From the NCBI RefSeq assembly GCF_963422335.1, contig NZ_OY729424.1, forward strand, positions 5,642,001 through 5,706,000: DNA of 64,000 nt. Direction: 5' to 3'. Source of the DNA: an uncultured Roseateles sp. (GTDB taxonomy: Bacteria > Pseudomonadota > Gammaproteobacteria > Burkholderiales > Burkholderiaceae_C). Below the pieces are notes generated by a model, which did no database searches, was not told where the DNA came from, and worked only from the letters and a program-made list of their open reading frames with translations. The translations under genes and the position numbers were made by a program. This document shows, piece by piece, positions 9,443 to 18,200 of the stretch (its first letter is position 1; the number at the start of each line of letters is the position of its first letter).

Positions 9443-10543
9443 ATGCAGCCTGCCGCCCCAACTCAACGAAGTTCCCGAAAGCTTTTTCTTTCGCCGAACA
9501 TTGGTGACATCCTCCAGATGCCACCTCGTTCCGCGCCCCGCGTGACATCGGCGTTAGATGCCGCGATCAACAAGACATGGAACGAGTGGCCTGCGGACGC
9601 GGCGGTCCACGCCACAAATGACTCCATTCACCTGAAGTTTCGGCACCCGGGCTTCGAAGGCGAATGGGAGGTTCTAAGAGTCGCTCCGGGCGTATGGCTC
9701 AGTTTTGGCGATCACATGTCGGATGAGCCCCAGCCCCGCTGGTCGCAAGAGCGCCAGCTTCGATCGTTCTCCATATATCTCCGGGGTGGCGCTGTATTCG
9801 GGTTGCCGGAGGCGCCTCAACATCGGTATATGTTTGTTGAGGGCCAGGCCGTGGGGCTTTCAACGACGGTCGAGTCGATGCTCTGTTCGACCCCACTGCC
9901 TGGCGTGCGCAACCGGGGCGTCTCGGTTATCTTCGAGAATGAAGAGGCCATGCACAATTTCGGGTTGGATGTCGACGAAGCGAATCAGTGGCTGCAGACT
10001 GGATCGGCCCATCCGACTCATCATCCTTGCAAAGTGGTGACCGCGACAGCGAATGTGGCCGCGACAAGGGCGGCCCAGGCCATTTGCGGCACGGACTTTG
10101 TCGGAGCCCGTCGGAAGCTGTTTCTGCGAGCCAAGACGGCGGAACTGCTTTGCTATCTGATGGCCAATCCTTCGAGGCAGCTGACCGCTGACGATGCCCA
10201 GAGCGCCGCGCCCCTTGATGACGCCATGATCGCCGCGTTGGCTCATGAAGCACTCTCTGACCCAGAACGCTGTCCGGAGCTCCTTGATGTCGCCGAACGC
10301 CTGCGCGTCTCAATCTACAGGCTTCGAGCGGCTTTCAAGAACACTTACGGCATCTCCATGCGTGACCATATGCTGGCAGCGCGCATGGCGCGGGCTCGCC
10401 ACATGTTGAAGTTGACGGATGCACCGCTGATCGAGGTCGCCTTCGCCTGCGGATATGAGCACCACTCGAGTTTCAGTACCGCGTATCGGCTCGCCTTTGG
10501 CGAAACGCCTGCGGAAGCACGTCGCTCCACGTTTGGCTCGTAG
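9443..10543 (+). CDS. AraC-family transcriptional regulator
   Basis: 366-residue regulator. Residues about 1-250 form a ligand-sensing region with no recognised domain name, resembling the long N-terminal part of PchR-like regulators found near siderophore receptors. The C-terminal 90 residues carry the paired helix-turn-helix of AraC proteins: VAERLRVSIYRLRAAFKNTYG, then LIEVAFACGYEHHSSFSTAYRLAFGETP. Start is the ATG at 9443; the frame is open further upstream to 9098 but that stretch has no regulator-like sequence. Placed 456 bp behind the TonB receptor in the same direction, it most likely controls the receptor and possibly the amidohydrolase. Confidence 0.85.
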   Translation: MQPAAPTQRSSRKLFLSPNIGDILQMPPRSAPRVTSALDAAINKTWNEWPADAAVHATNDSIHLKFRHPGFEGEWEVLRVAPGVWLSFGDHMSDEPQPRWSQERQLRSFSIYLRGGAVFGLPEAPQHRYMFVEGQAVGLSTTVESMLCSTPLPGVRNRGVSVIFENEEAMHNFGLDVDEANQWLQTGSAHPTHHPCKVVTATANVAATRAAQAICGTDFVGARRKLFLRAKTAELLCYLMANPSRQLTADDAQSAAPLDDAMIAALAHEALSDPERCPELLDVAERLRVSIYRLRAAFKNTYGISMRDHMLAARMARARHMLKLTDAPLIEVAFACGYEHHSSFSTAYRLAFGETPAEARRSTFGS

Positions 10544-10688
10544 CGTCTGAGATTCGGCGCGTCGGTGCTGCCAGGCCGACATCGCCATCGCTGCCCGCGC
10601 GCGATCGCCTCACAGCGTTCGGCTTTGACCAGATCGTGGGTTCACACCCCAACCGGTGGCATTGGCAGCGCGCAGCGGATCGGACAGA

Positions 10689-10739
10689 GTCTTCGGCGAC
10701 GCCAAGATGGCCACCGCACTGCTGGACCGGCTCACCTGA
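10689..10739 (+). mobile_element. IS21-type istB C-terminal scrap
   Basis: A short frame reads VFGDAKMATALLDRLT then stops. This matches the conserved C-terminal block FGDAKMTTALLDRLTHHC of the IstB ATP-binding helper of IS21 elements. Nothing else of istA or istB is visible around it, so it is a remnant only. It is followed by an inverted repeat at 10779-10804. Confidence 0.6.
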
Positions 10740-10778
10740 CCTGCTCCCATCCTGCCGTACCAAGTTAAACGAGTAGGG

Positions 10779-10804
10779 GTCCGCAATTCAGGAGAATCGC
10801 GGAC
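10779..10804. repeat. 11-bp inverted repeat with 4-nt loop
   Basis: GTCCGCAATTC faces GAATCGCGGAC across AGGA, with one mismatch in 11 pairs. It lies 40 bp after the istB scrap and could be a leftover insertion-sequence end region or a terminator stem; there is no T-run after it. The rest of 10805-11192 shows no convincing gene. Confidence 0.45.
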
Positions 10805-11192
10805 ACCAGCAGCAGCACGGTGCGCAGGTTCTTTGTGCGCCGGCAAATTGGCATCACCTCGCCGACTCATGACGGCATCCAAATGCTGGCACTCAGCCTA
10901 TCCTGCACTCCCTTCTTGAACCCTCTTTCGGATCGATTCAGTTCTGACGAACCGCTGAATTTGAGTCCAAATCCATCGCGCTGCTGCGCCAGTTTCGCGC
11001 CCACCTTCAAGCCTCGTGAACACTACCGCGAAGGCAGCGGCAAAACATGGAAGCTAACCGTGAGAGCAGCGAGAAGCGCCCGCAAGCGAACCGTCAAAAC
11101 CTGACAAGTGAGCGGCAAGGCAGCGCAATGCTTTCGCCTTGTCCCCTTCCCTCCTCTCCCTGCTGCCCCCTTTGGGCGGCCAGGTGCCGGTG

Positions 11193-11390
11193 ATGGGCCT
11201 CGTCCCACCGCATCCTCCCGGCCGCCTCAGCCGCAAGGCCCAGGCTTTCGAGGTCGACATCGCCCAGCTGCGGTCCCAGGGCTACACGCTGGAATCCATC
11301 CGCCAGCCCCTGGCTGCCGCCGGCATCCACGTGAGCCTGAGCACCGTCTGGCGCGAGGCCTCGCGATCCAAGGATGACCGCCACGAATGA
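11193..11390 (+). CDS. Small HTH-like protein of mobile-element type
   Basis: 65 residues from the ATG at 11193 (a GTG lies directly before it). The core FEVDIAQLRSQGYTLESIRQPLAAAGIHVSLSTVWRE has a helix-turn-helix pattern of the kind seen in small proteins of Burkholderiales integrative elements: GYTLESI.Q.LA..GI.VS.STV. Function unknown; possibly DNA-binding. It lies between the istB scrap and alpA, consistent with mobile-element debris. Moderate confidence that it is translated. Confidence 0.45.
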   Translation: MGLVPPHPPGRLSRKAQAFEVDIAQLRSQGYTLESIRQPLAAAGIHVSLSTVWREASRSKDDRHE

Positions 11391-11772
11391 CGTTCTCCTG
11401 CACTTATGTGCACAGTGCGTCTATGTGCTGCACCGCTTGGCCGGCGTGACACGAAGCGAAGCAGCTGGCGCGACGGTCGAGCCGGTGCGAGCACACTCAA
11501 GCGGCCCGGCATCGGGCGTGGCGGGTGCCGGCGGTGCCGAGCTGGCCGAAGGCCTGTTCGGCAGGCAGGGCCGTTCCTGCGCAGCGGGAAGGAAGGAGCC
11601 CTGCCCCCCGCCGCCGGTACGGGAACGGGCCGCTCGTTGTTGGTCGCCGAGCGCTGCAACGCCACCAGGCCAATCTTTGCAAGGCCTCTGCGGCGCTGAA
11701 TTTGAACGAAGTTTGATCGGCGGCAACTCGGGGGTCGGGGCCTAAAGTGAGCCGATCATCGAGGAGTGCCTC
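11391..11772. other. Leader/spacer before the AlpA-type gene, with several GC-rich dyads
   Basis: About 380 bp without a recognisable gene. The stretch has repeated short motifs around TATGTGC at its start and several GC-rich self-complementary blocks near 11530-11630. It ends with GAGGAG as the ribosome-binding site of the next gene. No integrase or attachment site was identified. Confidence 0.4.
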
Positions 11773-11994
11773 ATGCAGTCCATTCCCGCCGCAAACACCG
11801 CATCTGAGCTTCTTCCGCCACGGCTCTTGCGCTTGCCCATGGTGATTCGCATCACAGGGCTGGGTCGGTCCACGATCTACCGAATGATCGCGAGGCAGCA
11901 GTTTCCTGGACCCTTGCGCATCGGACTGCGGTGCGTGGCGTGGCGCCAGATCGACATCGATGAATGGATCGATGGTCGACCGTCGACGCACTGA
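11773..11994 (+). CDS. AlpA-family excisionase-like regulator
   Basis: 73-residue MerR-like winged-helix protein of the AlpA family. The block LPMVIRITGLGRSTIYRMIARQQFP is the DNA-binding helix-turn-helix, followed by IGLRCVAWRQIDIDEWI, the usual AlpA tail (R.V.W...DI..W). Family members regulate integrase or excision genes of prophages and integrative elements. GAGGAG lies seven bases before the ATG. No integrase is present within the window, so this is either a solitary survivor or acts elsewhere. It converges on the fecR-type gene with a hairpin between them. Confidence 0.8.
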   Translation: MQSIPAANTASELLPPRLLRLPMVIRITGLGRSTIYRMIARQQFPGPLRIGLRCVAWRQIDIDEWIDGRPSTH

Positions 11995-12060
11995 CAGTGT
12001 TCGGTGGGTTCACCGGTTCTCGGCGGTCCCGGAACCGCTTGCAACAGCCACCAAGCAGCC

Positions 12061-12084
12061 GGGGCCGGGTGTTGCCCCGGCCCC
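12061..12084. terminator. GC-rich hairpin between convergent genes
   Basis: GGGGCCGGG (12061-12069) and CCCGGCCCC (12076-12084) form a perfect 9-bp stem with a 6-nt loop between the convergent alpA-like and fecR-like genes. The T-run is poor, so it may act with Rho or merely block read-through. Confidence 0.5.
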
Positions 12085-12115
12085 TTGCACCACCGCCCTG
12101 GCGCAGCTCGCTCTC

Positions 12116-13189
12116 CTACTTCGACACGAGTTCCAACCGGTTCGAGCCCTCCCGCACGGCTAGACCGTGCAATGACGCGATGGCGTGCGCGAAGCTCAGG
12201 TTGTCGCCGGTCTTGAACACCCCGCTGATTCGAAGCCCGGCCAAGCCAACCGATTCCGCAACGATGGGAGTCGCGCTGTAGCGGTTCATTTCCGCCAGGG
12301 CCTCGATCAGCGGCAGGTTGTCGAAGATCGCCTCGCCGCGCTTCCAGGCGAGCACCTGATCCATGCGAGGTCGGTCCCGTTGCGGCTGGGCGGCTCCAGG
12401 CTCCTGACTTCCTTTGACACCTCTCTTGCCGGTATCGCCGTTGACACGGATGCGCTCGCCCGCTGCCATCACAACCGGTTGCGCGAACGCGTTGGCGGCA
12501 GCGCCGCTCGCAGCACTGCGCACGACCACCTGCCCTTCCACCAGCGTCACGTCGAGATCTTCACGCGCGCCCACGCTCGGCGTGAGCCGCACCAAGAAGG
12601 CGGTCCCCGTGGCGGTCACCTCGGCATCTGCGGCCCGCACGACGAACGGCCGGCTCGCATCTTTGGCCACCTCGAAAAATGCTTCGCCGCCCTCCACGTT
12701 CACCGTGCGTTGGGCAGTGCCAAGCACCACCCGGACCTTTGTCGAAGTGTTCAGTGACATGCGCGTGCCGTCCAGCAGCACCACCAGGCGCTGTTCACCA
12801 ACCCCGGTGTCATAGGTGTCGACATCGCGCCAGGGCTGGAGCCACAGCACGCAAACCAGGAGTGCCGCCGTCGGAGCGACCGCCCAGGGCCGGATCTGGA
12901 ACCGCCTTGCCCGCTGCTTGTCATCCTGCACGCGGGACGACGGCGCCCGGGCAGTAGAGCTCCTTGCGAGGCCCGCAGCGTCCATCCAGAGGTCCGTGCA
13001 GCGCTCGAACGCCAGGCGATGCGCCGACGAGCGCGCCTGCCAGGCCAGGCAGGCGCGTTCCATCCTTATCGAGCGCCCCGGGCCGTGCAGCCGCGCGATC
13101 CACACGGCCGCTTCAGCCGCGATCTCCTGCGAGACGACGGGCTCGGGTCTCGGCGGCTGCTCCGTGCCTTGCCCTCCCTGTGAGCGCAC
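12116..13189 (-). CDS. FecR-family sigma regulator (anti-sigma/transmembrane)
   Basis: 357-residue FecR-type protein that normally spans the inner membrane and controls its cognate ECF sigma factor. Order of parts: N-terminal cytoplasmic helical DUF4880-like segment (AAEAAVWIARLHG...LAWQARSS), a membrane helix APTAALLVCVLWLQPW, the FecR domain (LLDGTRMSLNTSTKVRV, EGGEAFFEVAKD, TGTAFLVR), and a C-terminal STN-like segment (LPLIEALAEMNRYSATPI). A GTG at 13189 was chosen because GGAAGGG sits eight bases upstream; a GTG at 13198 overlapping the sigma stop is the alternative. Only two bases separate it from the sigma gene. Confidence 0.85.
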   Translation of the reverse strand: MRSQGGQGTEQPPRPEPVVSQEIAAEAAVWIARLHGPGRSIRMERACLAWQARSSAHRLAFERCTDLWMDAAGLARSSTARAPSSRVQDDKQRARRFQIRPWAVAPTAALLVCVLWLQPWRDVDTYDTGVGEQRLVVLLDGTRMSLNTSTKVRVVLGTAQRTVNVEGGEAFFEVAKDASRPFVVRAADAEVTATGTAFLVRLTPSVGAREDLDVTLVEGQVVVRSAASGAAANAFAQPVVMAAGERIRVNGDTGKRGVKGSQEPGAAQPQRDRPRMDQVLAWKRGEAIFDNLPLIEALAEMNRYSATPIVAESVGLAGLRISGVFKTGDNLSFAHAIASLHGLAVREGSNRLELVSK

Positions 13190-13191
13190 GC

Positions 13192-13671
13192 CTACCACCC
13201 TTCCATCCAGGTGGTCAGCTGCAGCATGGCCCTGGCGACATGCTTCTCCACCGTGCTGGTGCTCAGGCCATGCTGCTCGCCAATCTCCCGGTAGGTCAGG
13301 CCATCTACGCGGTAGGCGAGGAAGATGTCGCGCGTTCTCTCGTTGAGGCGGCCCAGGCATTCGCCCAGGCGGACCATGCGCTCGCGGCCCAGCACCACCG
13401 ATTCCACACTAGGGGACTCGTCGACGACGATCACCTCTTCAAGAAGCACCTCTTCGCCATGGTTCATCTTCGCCCGGTGGGCGTCGATCGACAAGTTCAA
13501 TGCGGTGCTCATCATGAAGGCCTCGGGCGTGTCCACAACCTGGTGGCGTTCATAGGTGGCCAGCCGCACCCACGCCTCCTGGACGAAATCGTCGGCATCC
13601 TGAGGCGAGCGGCCGCGCCGCGTCAGCGCGGCTTTGACCCGCGCGAAGATGGGGGGCAAGGACTTTTTCAT
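13192..13671 (-). CDS. FecI-type ECF RNA polymerase sigma factor
   Basis: 159-residue ECF sigma factor. Region 2 includes DADDFVQEAWVRLATY and AFMMSTALNLSIDAHR, and region 4 holds LNERTRDIFLAYRVDGLTYREIGEQHGLSTSTVEKHVARAM, both typical of FecI-type factors of iron or haem uptake. The ATG at 13671 starts at the usual point (MKKSLPPIF). The gene lies 19 bp behind the transposase-like gene and directly before the FecR-type gene. Unlike most fecIR pairs no TonB receptor follows, and the receptor at 6662 lacks the STN domain needed for signalling, so the regulated gene is unknown. Confidence 0.9.
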   Translation of the reverse strand: MKKSLPPIFARVKAALTRRGRSPQDADDFVQEAWVRLATYERHQVVDTPEAFMMSTALNLSIDAHRAKMNHGEEVLLEEVIVVDESPSVESVVLGRERMVRLGECLGRLNERTRDIFLAYRVDGLTYREIGEQHGLSTSTVEKHVARAMLQLTTWMEGW

Positions 13672-13690
13672 GATGAGCAGCCAGCGCGAA

Positions 13691-14476
13691 TCAGGGGCCC
13701 GGGACAGCAACGCTTGCCCCGACTGGGCGGGCGGCACGCAGTGGCGGAGCCTGCCCGGTCAGCTCGGAAAACGTGAGGCGCTGTTCGGCGCGCGCGAGCG
13801 TGCTGGCGACGAAGGAAGTGGCGGCATTCGGATCGGCAAAAGGGCCATGCCGGACGACGGCGCGACTCAAGATCCGACTCAAGTGCTCCAGCACTTCGTC
13901 GCCCTTCCGCACCACGGCGCGACGCTGGGGCCGCAGCGCATAGAAGGAGCCGAATTGCGAAAGGACGACAGGCCAGTCCGGCGCCAGGACAACAGGCTCA
14001 CCATTCCCAATCCTCGACAGAAGGTGCTCCAGTGCCACACGCGCACAACGAACACTCGACGCTTCGCACACCGCATGCCTCGCCTCGACGCAGATGTCGG
14101 AAATCCTGGAGGCAGCCGGCATACATCTCTGGCCCAGAATCATCCGGAAAGGTGGCAGCACTTCTGCTGTCGGGCACAGGGCGCGAGCATCACGTTCCGC
14201 GGTACAGACCCAAGAGACCTTCTCGACACCTCGGTCGTCGAGATCCTCCCAGACGCTGTGCCAGAACGCCGGGCCGGCAGTCGCCCCCGACCACGCGCCA
14301 AGCACTTCCCAGTCGCCGTCCGCCAGCACTCCCACCGCCCAGCGGACCGCCAGGTCGGCCGAGCCACCGCCGACCACCTGCATCTCGACCAGTAGATCTT
14401 CGACGTGGGCGCTGAAGTAGTGGCGGCATAGCGGCACCGTTGTCCACGCGTCTGTTTGAGCCAAGGTATTGGTCAT
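13691..14476 (-). CDS. Degenerate mutator-type (IS256-like) transposase-related protein
   Basis: 261 residues starting at an ATG with AGGAG upstream. Several blocks recall IS256/mutator transposases: WAVGVLADGDWEVLGAWSG, AFWHSVWEDLDDRGVEKV and, near the end, GDEVLEHLSRILSRAVVRHGPFADPNAA, which parallels the NPLERLN...G.F.N..A block. The second acidic position of the DDE triad (SDAH/VDGL in active enzymes) reads VCTAE, so catalysis is doubtful. It is shorter than the roughly 400 residues of active transposases and lacks their N-terminal DNA-binding part. It heads the operon with the sigma and FecR-type genes, spaced 19 bp. It may be a domesticated regulator; identification is tentative. Confidence 0.45.
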   Translation of the reverse strand: MTNTLAQTDAWTTVPLCRHYFSAHVEDLLVEMQVVGGGSADLAVRWAVGVLADGDWEVLGAWSGATAGPAFWHSVWEDLDDRGVEKVSWVCTAERDARALCPTAEVLPPFRMILGQRCMPAASRISDICVEARHAVCEASSVRCARVALEHLLSRIGNGEPVVLAPDWPVVLSQFGSFYALRPQRRAVVRKGDEVLEHLSRILSRAVVRHGPFADPNAATSFVASTLARAEQRLTFSELTGQAPPLRAARPVGASVAVPGP

Positions 14477-14588
14477 AGAGCGCTCCTGCACTTGCTCAGC
14501 GATCCGACCTCGATTTGAGGTAGCGCACGAATTCAAATGTCCGAATTGGTGTGTGTATGAATTAGTGTAAGCCAAACACTATGAGGAT

Positions 14589-14870
14589 GTGAAACGACTT
14601 ACTCCACGCATCGCTTTCGGCTTGCGCATCAAAGAGCTGCGAGTTGCTTGTGGCATGACGCAAGAAGAACTGGCGGAAAGCACTGGCTTCTTCCGGACAT
14701 ACATGTCCCGACTTGAAACCGGAGCGGCAAATCCAACCTTTGATGCGCTCTTGGTGTTGGCAAAAGCGCTGGACGTTTCGCCGGCGGCCTTGTTTGAGCA
14801 ACCTGCCGCGGAGTCTCCAAAGAGGGCACGAGCACCTCCAGGTTCGTCGCGTGGGCGCGTATCAAAGTAG
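14589..14870 (+). CDS. XRE/Cro-type helix-turn-helix regulator
   Basis: 93-residue protein whose first 65 residues are an XRE domain: FGLRIKELRVACGMTQEELAESTG, FRTYMSRLETGAANPTFDALLVLAKALDVSPAALF. The C terminus is basic and disordered. The only reasonable start is a GTG at 14589, with GAGG very close upstream. It is divergent from the transposase-like/fecI/fecR operon across 112 bp and may repress that operon or itself. Small XRE proteins of this kind are common in integrative elements and beside defence genes. Confidence 0.8.
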   Translation: MKRLTPRIAFGLRIKELRVACGMTQEELAESTGFFRTYMSRLETGAANPTFDALLVLAKALDVSPAALFEQPAAESPKRARAPPGSSRGRVSK

Positions 14871-15202
14871 CTACCGCTGGACGCCACGCTTCGTCGTGTG
14901 GGCCTTGATTGAGGCGGCGCGCTATCGACACCAAGATGTAGCCGCCGTCGCCTTCAGGCTGATTGCGGAAGTTCACCAGAGACTGCTTCGTGGCGCATCA
15001 TTGTTCGACAACTGCGCCCTGACGGACGCGAGCAAGGACTGTGGCATCTTGCCGCCTTTGCCCTCGCGCACGCAGATCGACGGTGACGGAATCAACATCC
15101 TTGACGCGCAGCCTCGGCACCCCAGATAGCAATCCGAACTAGCTTGGCGTCCGCCTGCAGCCTGCACTGCGCTGCGTCGAGCAACGCGCCCCACACAGGG
15201 CG
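14871..15202. other. Spacer downstream of the ABC-ATPase gene
   Basis: About 330 bp between the convergent XRE and ATPase genes. A frame on the plus strand stays open through much of it (RFVVWALIEAARYRH...), but it has no family match I recognise and no ribosome-binding site. A weak dyad, AACG..CCC to GGGCGTT at 15183-15204, overlaps the ATPase stop. Confidence 0.4.
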
Positions 15203-18200
15203 TTAGCTTGCCGCTGCGGCCTCCTCAACCTTTGGGATGCGCACCAGATTGATGGTCTTGAACGACTCTCCCAGGAAGCTGAACTTCTTTGAAAACAGGG
15301 ATGCCACACGCGTGTCTGCGGTGGCAAAGAAGATTTGCCGACCTGAGTTCACCGCCAGGTCTCGCAGGTAGTCAAGAAACGACAGCGCATTGAGGTCGTC
15401 AATGTGCGCAATTGGGTCATCAATGAGCAGGACTGGAGGGGCTGACGTGGCCGTGCGATTCCGGGCAAGGAAGATGGACAAAGCAAATGCGGCACGCTGC
15501 CCGGTGCTGACCTCGTCGAGCGTGCGGGGGTCATGACCATCCGCGGTCCGCAGAAGAACATTCGGGCTGCCAACGTACTCGTACTCTCGCGGCGAGTGGA
15601 TGCGCGAGAACACTTCATTGATTTGGCCGCCGATGGCATCAAGCGCCTCCCGCGTGGCGTTCTCCAGGGAAGCGTTCTCAATGAGGTCGTCCAAGACCTT
15701 ACCGGCTTCTAGGAGCGCCTTCTCCTCGCCGCGATGCTTCCCGAGGCTGAGATTCCAGTCCTGAATCTTCTTCGGCAGGTCCCGCTGCTCGGCCGAGCTC
15801 TCCGAATCGCTACGCGACGCTTCGTCGGCTTGCTTGAACGCGTAGGCCACGGCTGCGATGCGTGCCTGAACCTCGACGAGCGGAACATCGTCCTCGACCG
15901 CAAGGTAGGAACGAAGCCCGGCAGCACTGCTTGTAGCGGCAAGGAACTCGTCTTGCAGCGCAACAAGCGATGCGAAGTTGCCGCTTGACTCGACGCGCGT
16001 CACCCAGCCGTCAACGACGACAGCCCGAGCGAAGCCCCGGATGGACTCAACAAGACCTCCCATGTTGCTGCGGCACTCACCCAAAACCTTTCGCGTCTCT
16101 TCCACAGCGTCCGACTGACGCCGCCGTTCGCCCGACGCAATGTCGGCGGTGAGATTGCTTGATTCGAGCTCGAATAGCCCAGCGATTCGGCCCCACACCA
16201 AATCGGCTTCGTTTCCAGAGAAGCCCGCGCTGCCCAGGTCCTGCCCTTCCTTAATGACGCGCTGCAGCTCCAACTGCGCTTGATTGGCCCGCTCGCGCAG
16301 TCCAACCAGTTCTTCAAGGACCTCCTTGGGCGTGGTCCCCTTCAGCTGCAACTGCGCCGCAAACTTCTGGCAGAGCTCAATGGTGCTGGCCCATCGCCGC
16401 GCCTCGCTCTCCTCATCCCCCGCCAGGCGCAGCGACTCCGCAAGGCCCTTGACCTCCTGAGTGGACTCCGGCCCTGAGGTGAGTTCCTCGATGAGATGCA
16501 TCAAAGCGCCGCTGGCATGCACCGTGCGGCAGACCGGGCACATGTCTGGGTTCTCCGACGACTTGAGCGCTTCCTTCGCCGCGTCCTTCAGCTTCGCGGC
16601 CGCAGCAGCGCGCGCCGACGCGGCCTGGCCGTGAAGGTCCAGGGCTTGCTGAGCGCGGGTGAACCTCGCGTGAGCGGCAGTGGCCGCTTCGCCCGCAGCC
16701 TGCACGGCATCTTGCAGTTGGAGGGCGGCGTACTGCGGCGGCACCTGGGGCAGGTCGCCGGCGACCAAGGCCCCAAGGCGTGTGACTAGTTGCTCCGAGA
16801 CTTCGCGAACCGACTTGTATCGACGGCGCACATCATGAAACCCCGCAGACTCATACGCAATCCACCGGTCCAGGTTTTTGACGTTGGCCTCAAGCTCCGC
16901 CATCTTCGAGATGAGTCGCTTCTCATGCTCGAGGCTACCAACGAGTTGCGTGTCGCCGGGCTTTGCGTTGGCGACCGCGGCCTCCAGTTGCGTCGAGCGA
17001 TGCTCCACATCCTTGATGGTTCGAGCTGCGCCTCCGAGCGAGACCAGCGCTTGCACATGCGCCAGCGCGGCGAGAAGCTCCTGCCCTTCCTTCGGCGTGG
17101 GAACGCCGGCCTCAGCTGGCCTCTTCCAACCGAGGCCTGCAAGCGCGGCGCGATATGCATCCGTCAGCGTTTTCGCCGTGGACGGCTTGCCTTGAAGCTC
17201 CTTCAGCCGCCGCTCGAAAACAGTTAACTCCGCCTGCAGTCCTTCGGCGCGGCGCTGTGCCTTGTCCCAAACCTTGTCCACGTCGGCGCGAATCTTCTGC
17301 AAGTAGTCAAACGTCGTGGCGGCTGACGAGCCCACCAACAACCGGCTCAACTCAGTCGTGATGTCATCTGGCTTCAGATTGCCGGACAAGCGATACGCGG
17401 CATCGGTGTCGAGGAAGTTGTAGAGCGAGAAGCTGTCAACGATGTCCGCAACGTTGTGCTCCTTGCGGTTGTACCAAGCGAGATTTCGAGCCTTGATGCG
17501 AGGGCCGTCTCCAGTAGATGAAAGTTCGACGGTGCTACCGCCCCCGCCAGGCAACAGCTTGCCTTTGAGCCGAACCGGCCCGACGGCCGTGCTCCTGCGG
17601 TTGTTCCCGCAGTAGAAGTACTCGACAGCCTCGAGAAGCGACGTTTTCCCGCTCCCGTTCGCGCCCACGAGCAGCGTGACGTCGCCGAAGTCATAGCCCT
17701 TGCCGTTGTGTATCGGCCGGAACGCCGCAACGTCCAACCTCAGCAGCTTTGCCGTCGCCAGCGGCGTGTCGGCGGCGGACAGCTCCTTCACCCGCTGCTT
17801 CCCGTTCGAAGCCGCGCCGGCTGCGCGCTGGGCAATCTTCTCCACCGCCATGGTGCGAGGAGTTGGAGCATCGAGAAGCAGCTCGAGCCCAGCCGCTGAA
17901 AGTCGTTGCCGCCAGTCCGTCAGCACGTCATATGTGCTTCCGTGCTCCGCTGCCTCGAACAGCTTCGGCCCTCCCAGCAAGGATTCGAGGTCGTCCTGCG
18001 AGATGACACGCTTGCGCGCGTAGTCCTTGTCAGCCTCGATTGCGGCCTTCGCGACAGCAAACTGAGGATTTGCCTTGGAGTTGGGTCCGGCGACAAAGTA
18101 GAGGTACTTGTTCCAGCGCAGGTCACCGGGCGTGTCGAAGAAGTCGTCAGCAAGGATGCGTTCTTGGAAGTCGCGCAGGTGCAGCGAGCGCTCCACCACT

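Noticed and set aside
14854..15129. Plus-strand open stretch behind the XRE gene
   Set aside because: No ribosome-binding site or start in a suitable place and no recognisable domain.
15183..15204. Possible integron attC-like dyad next to the ATPase stop
   Set aside because: Outer sites do not fit the RYYYAAC/GTTRRRY consensus, and the gene is not arranged as a cassette.
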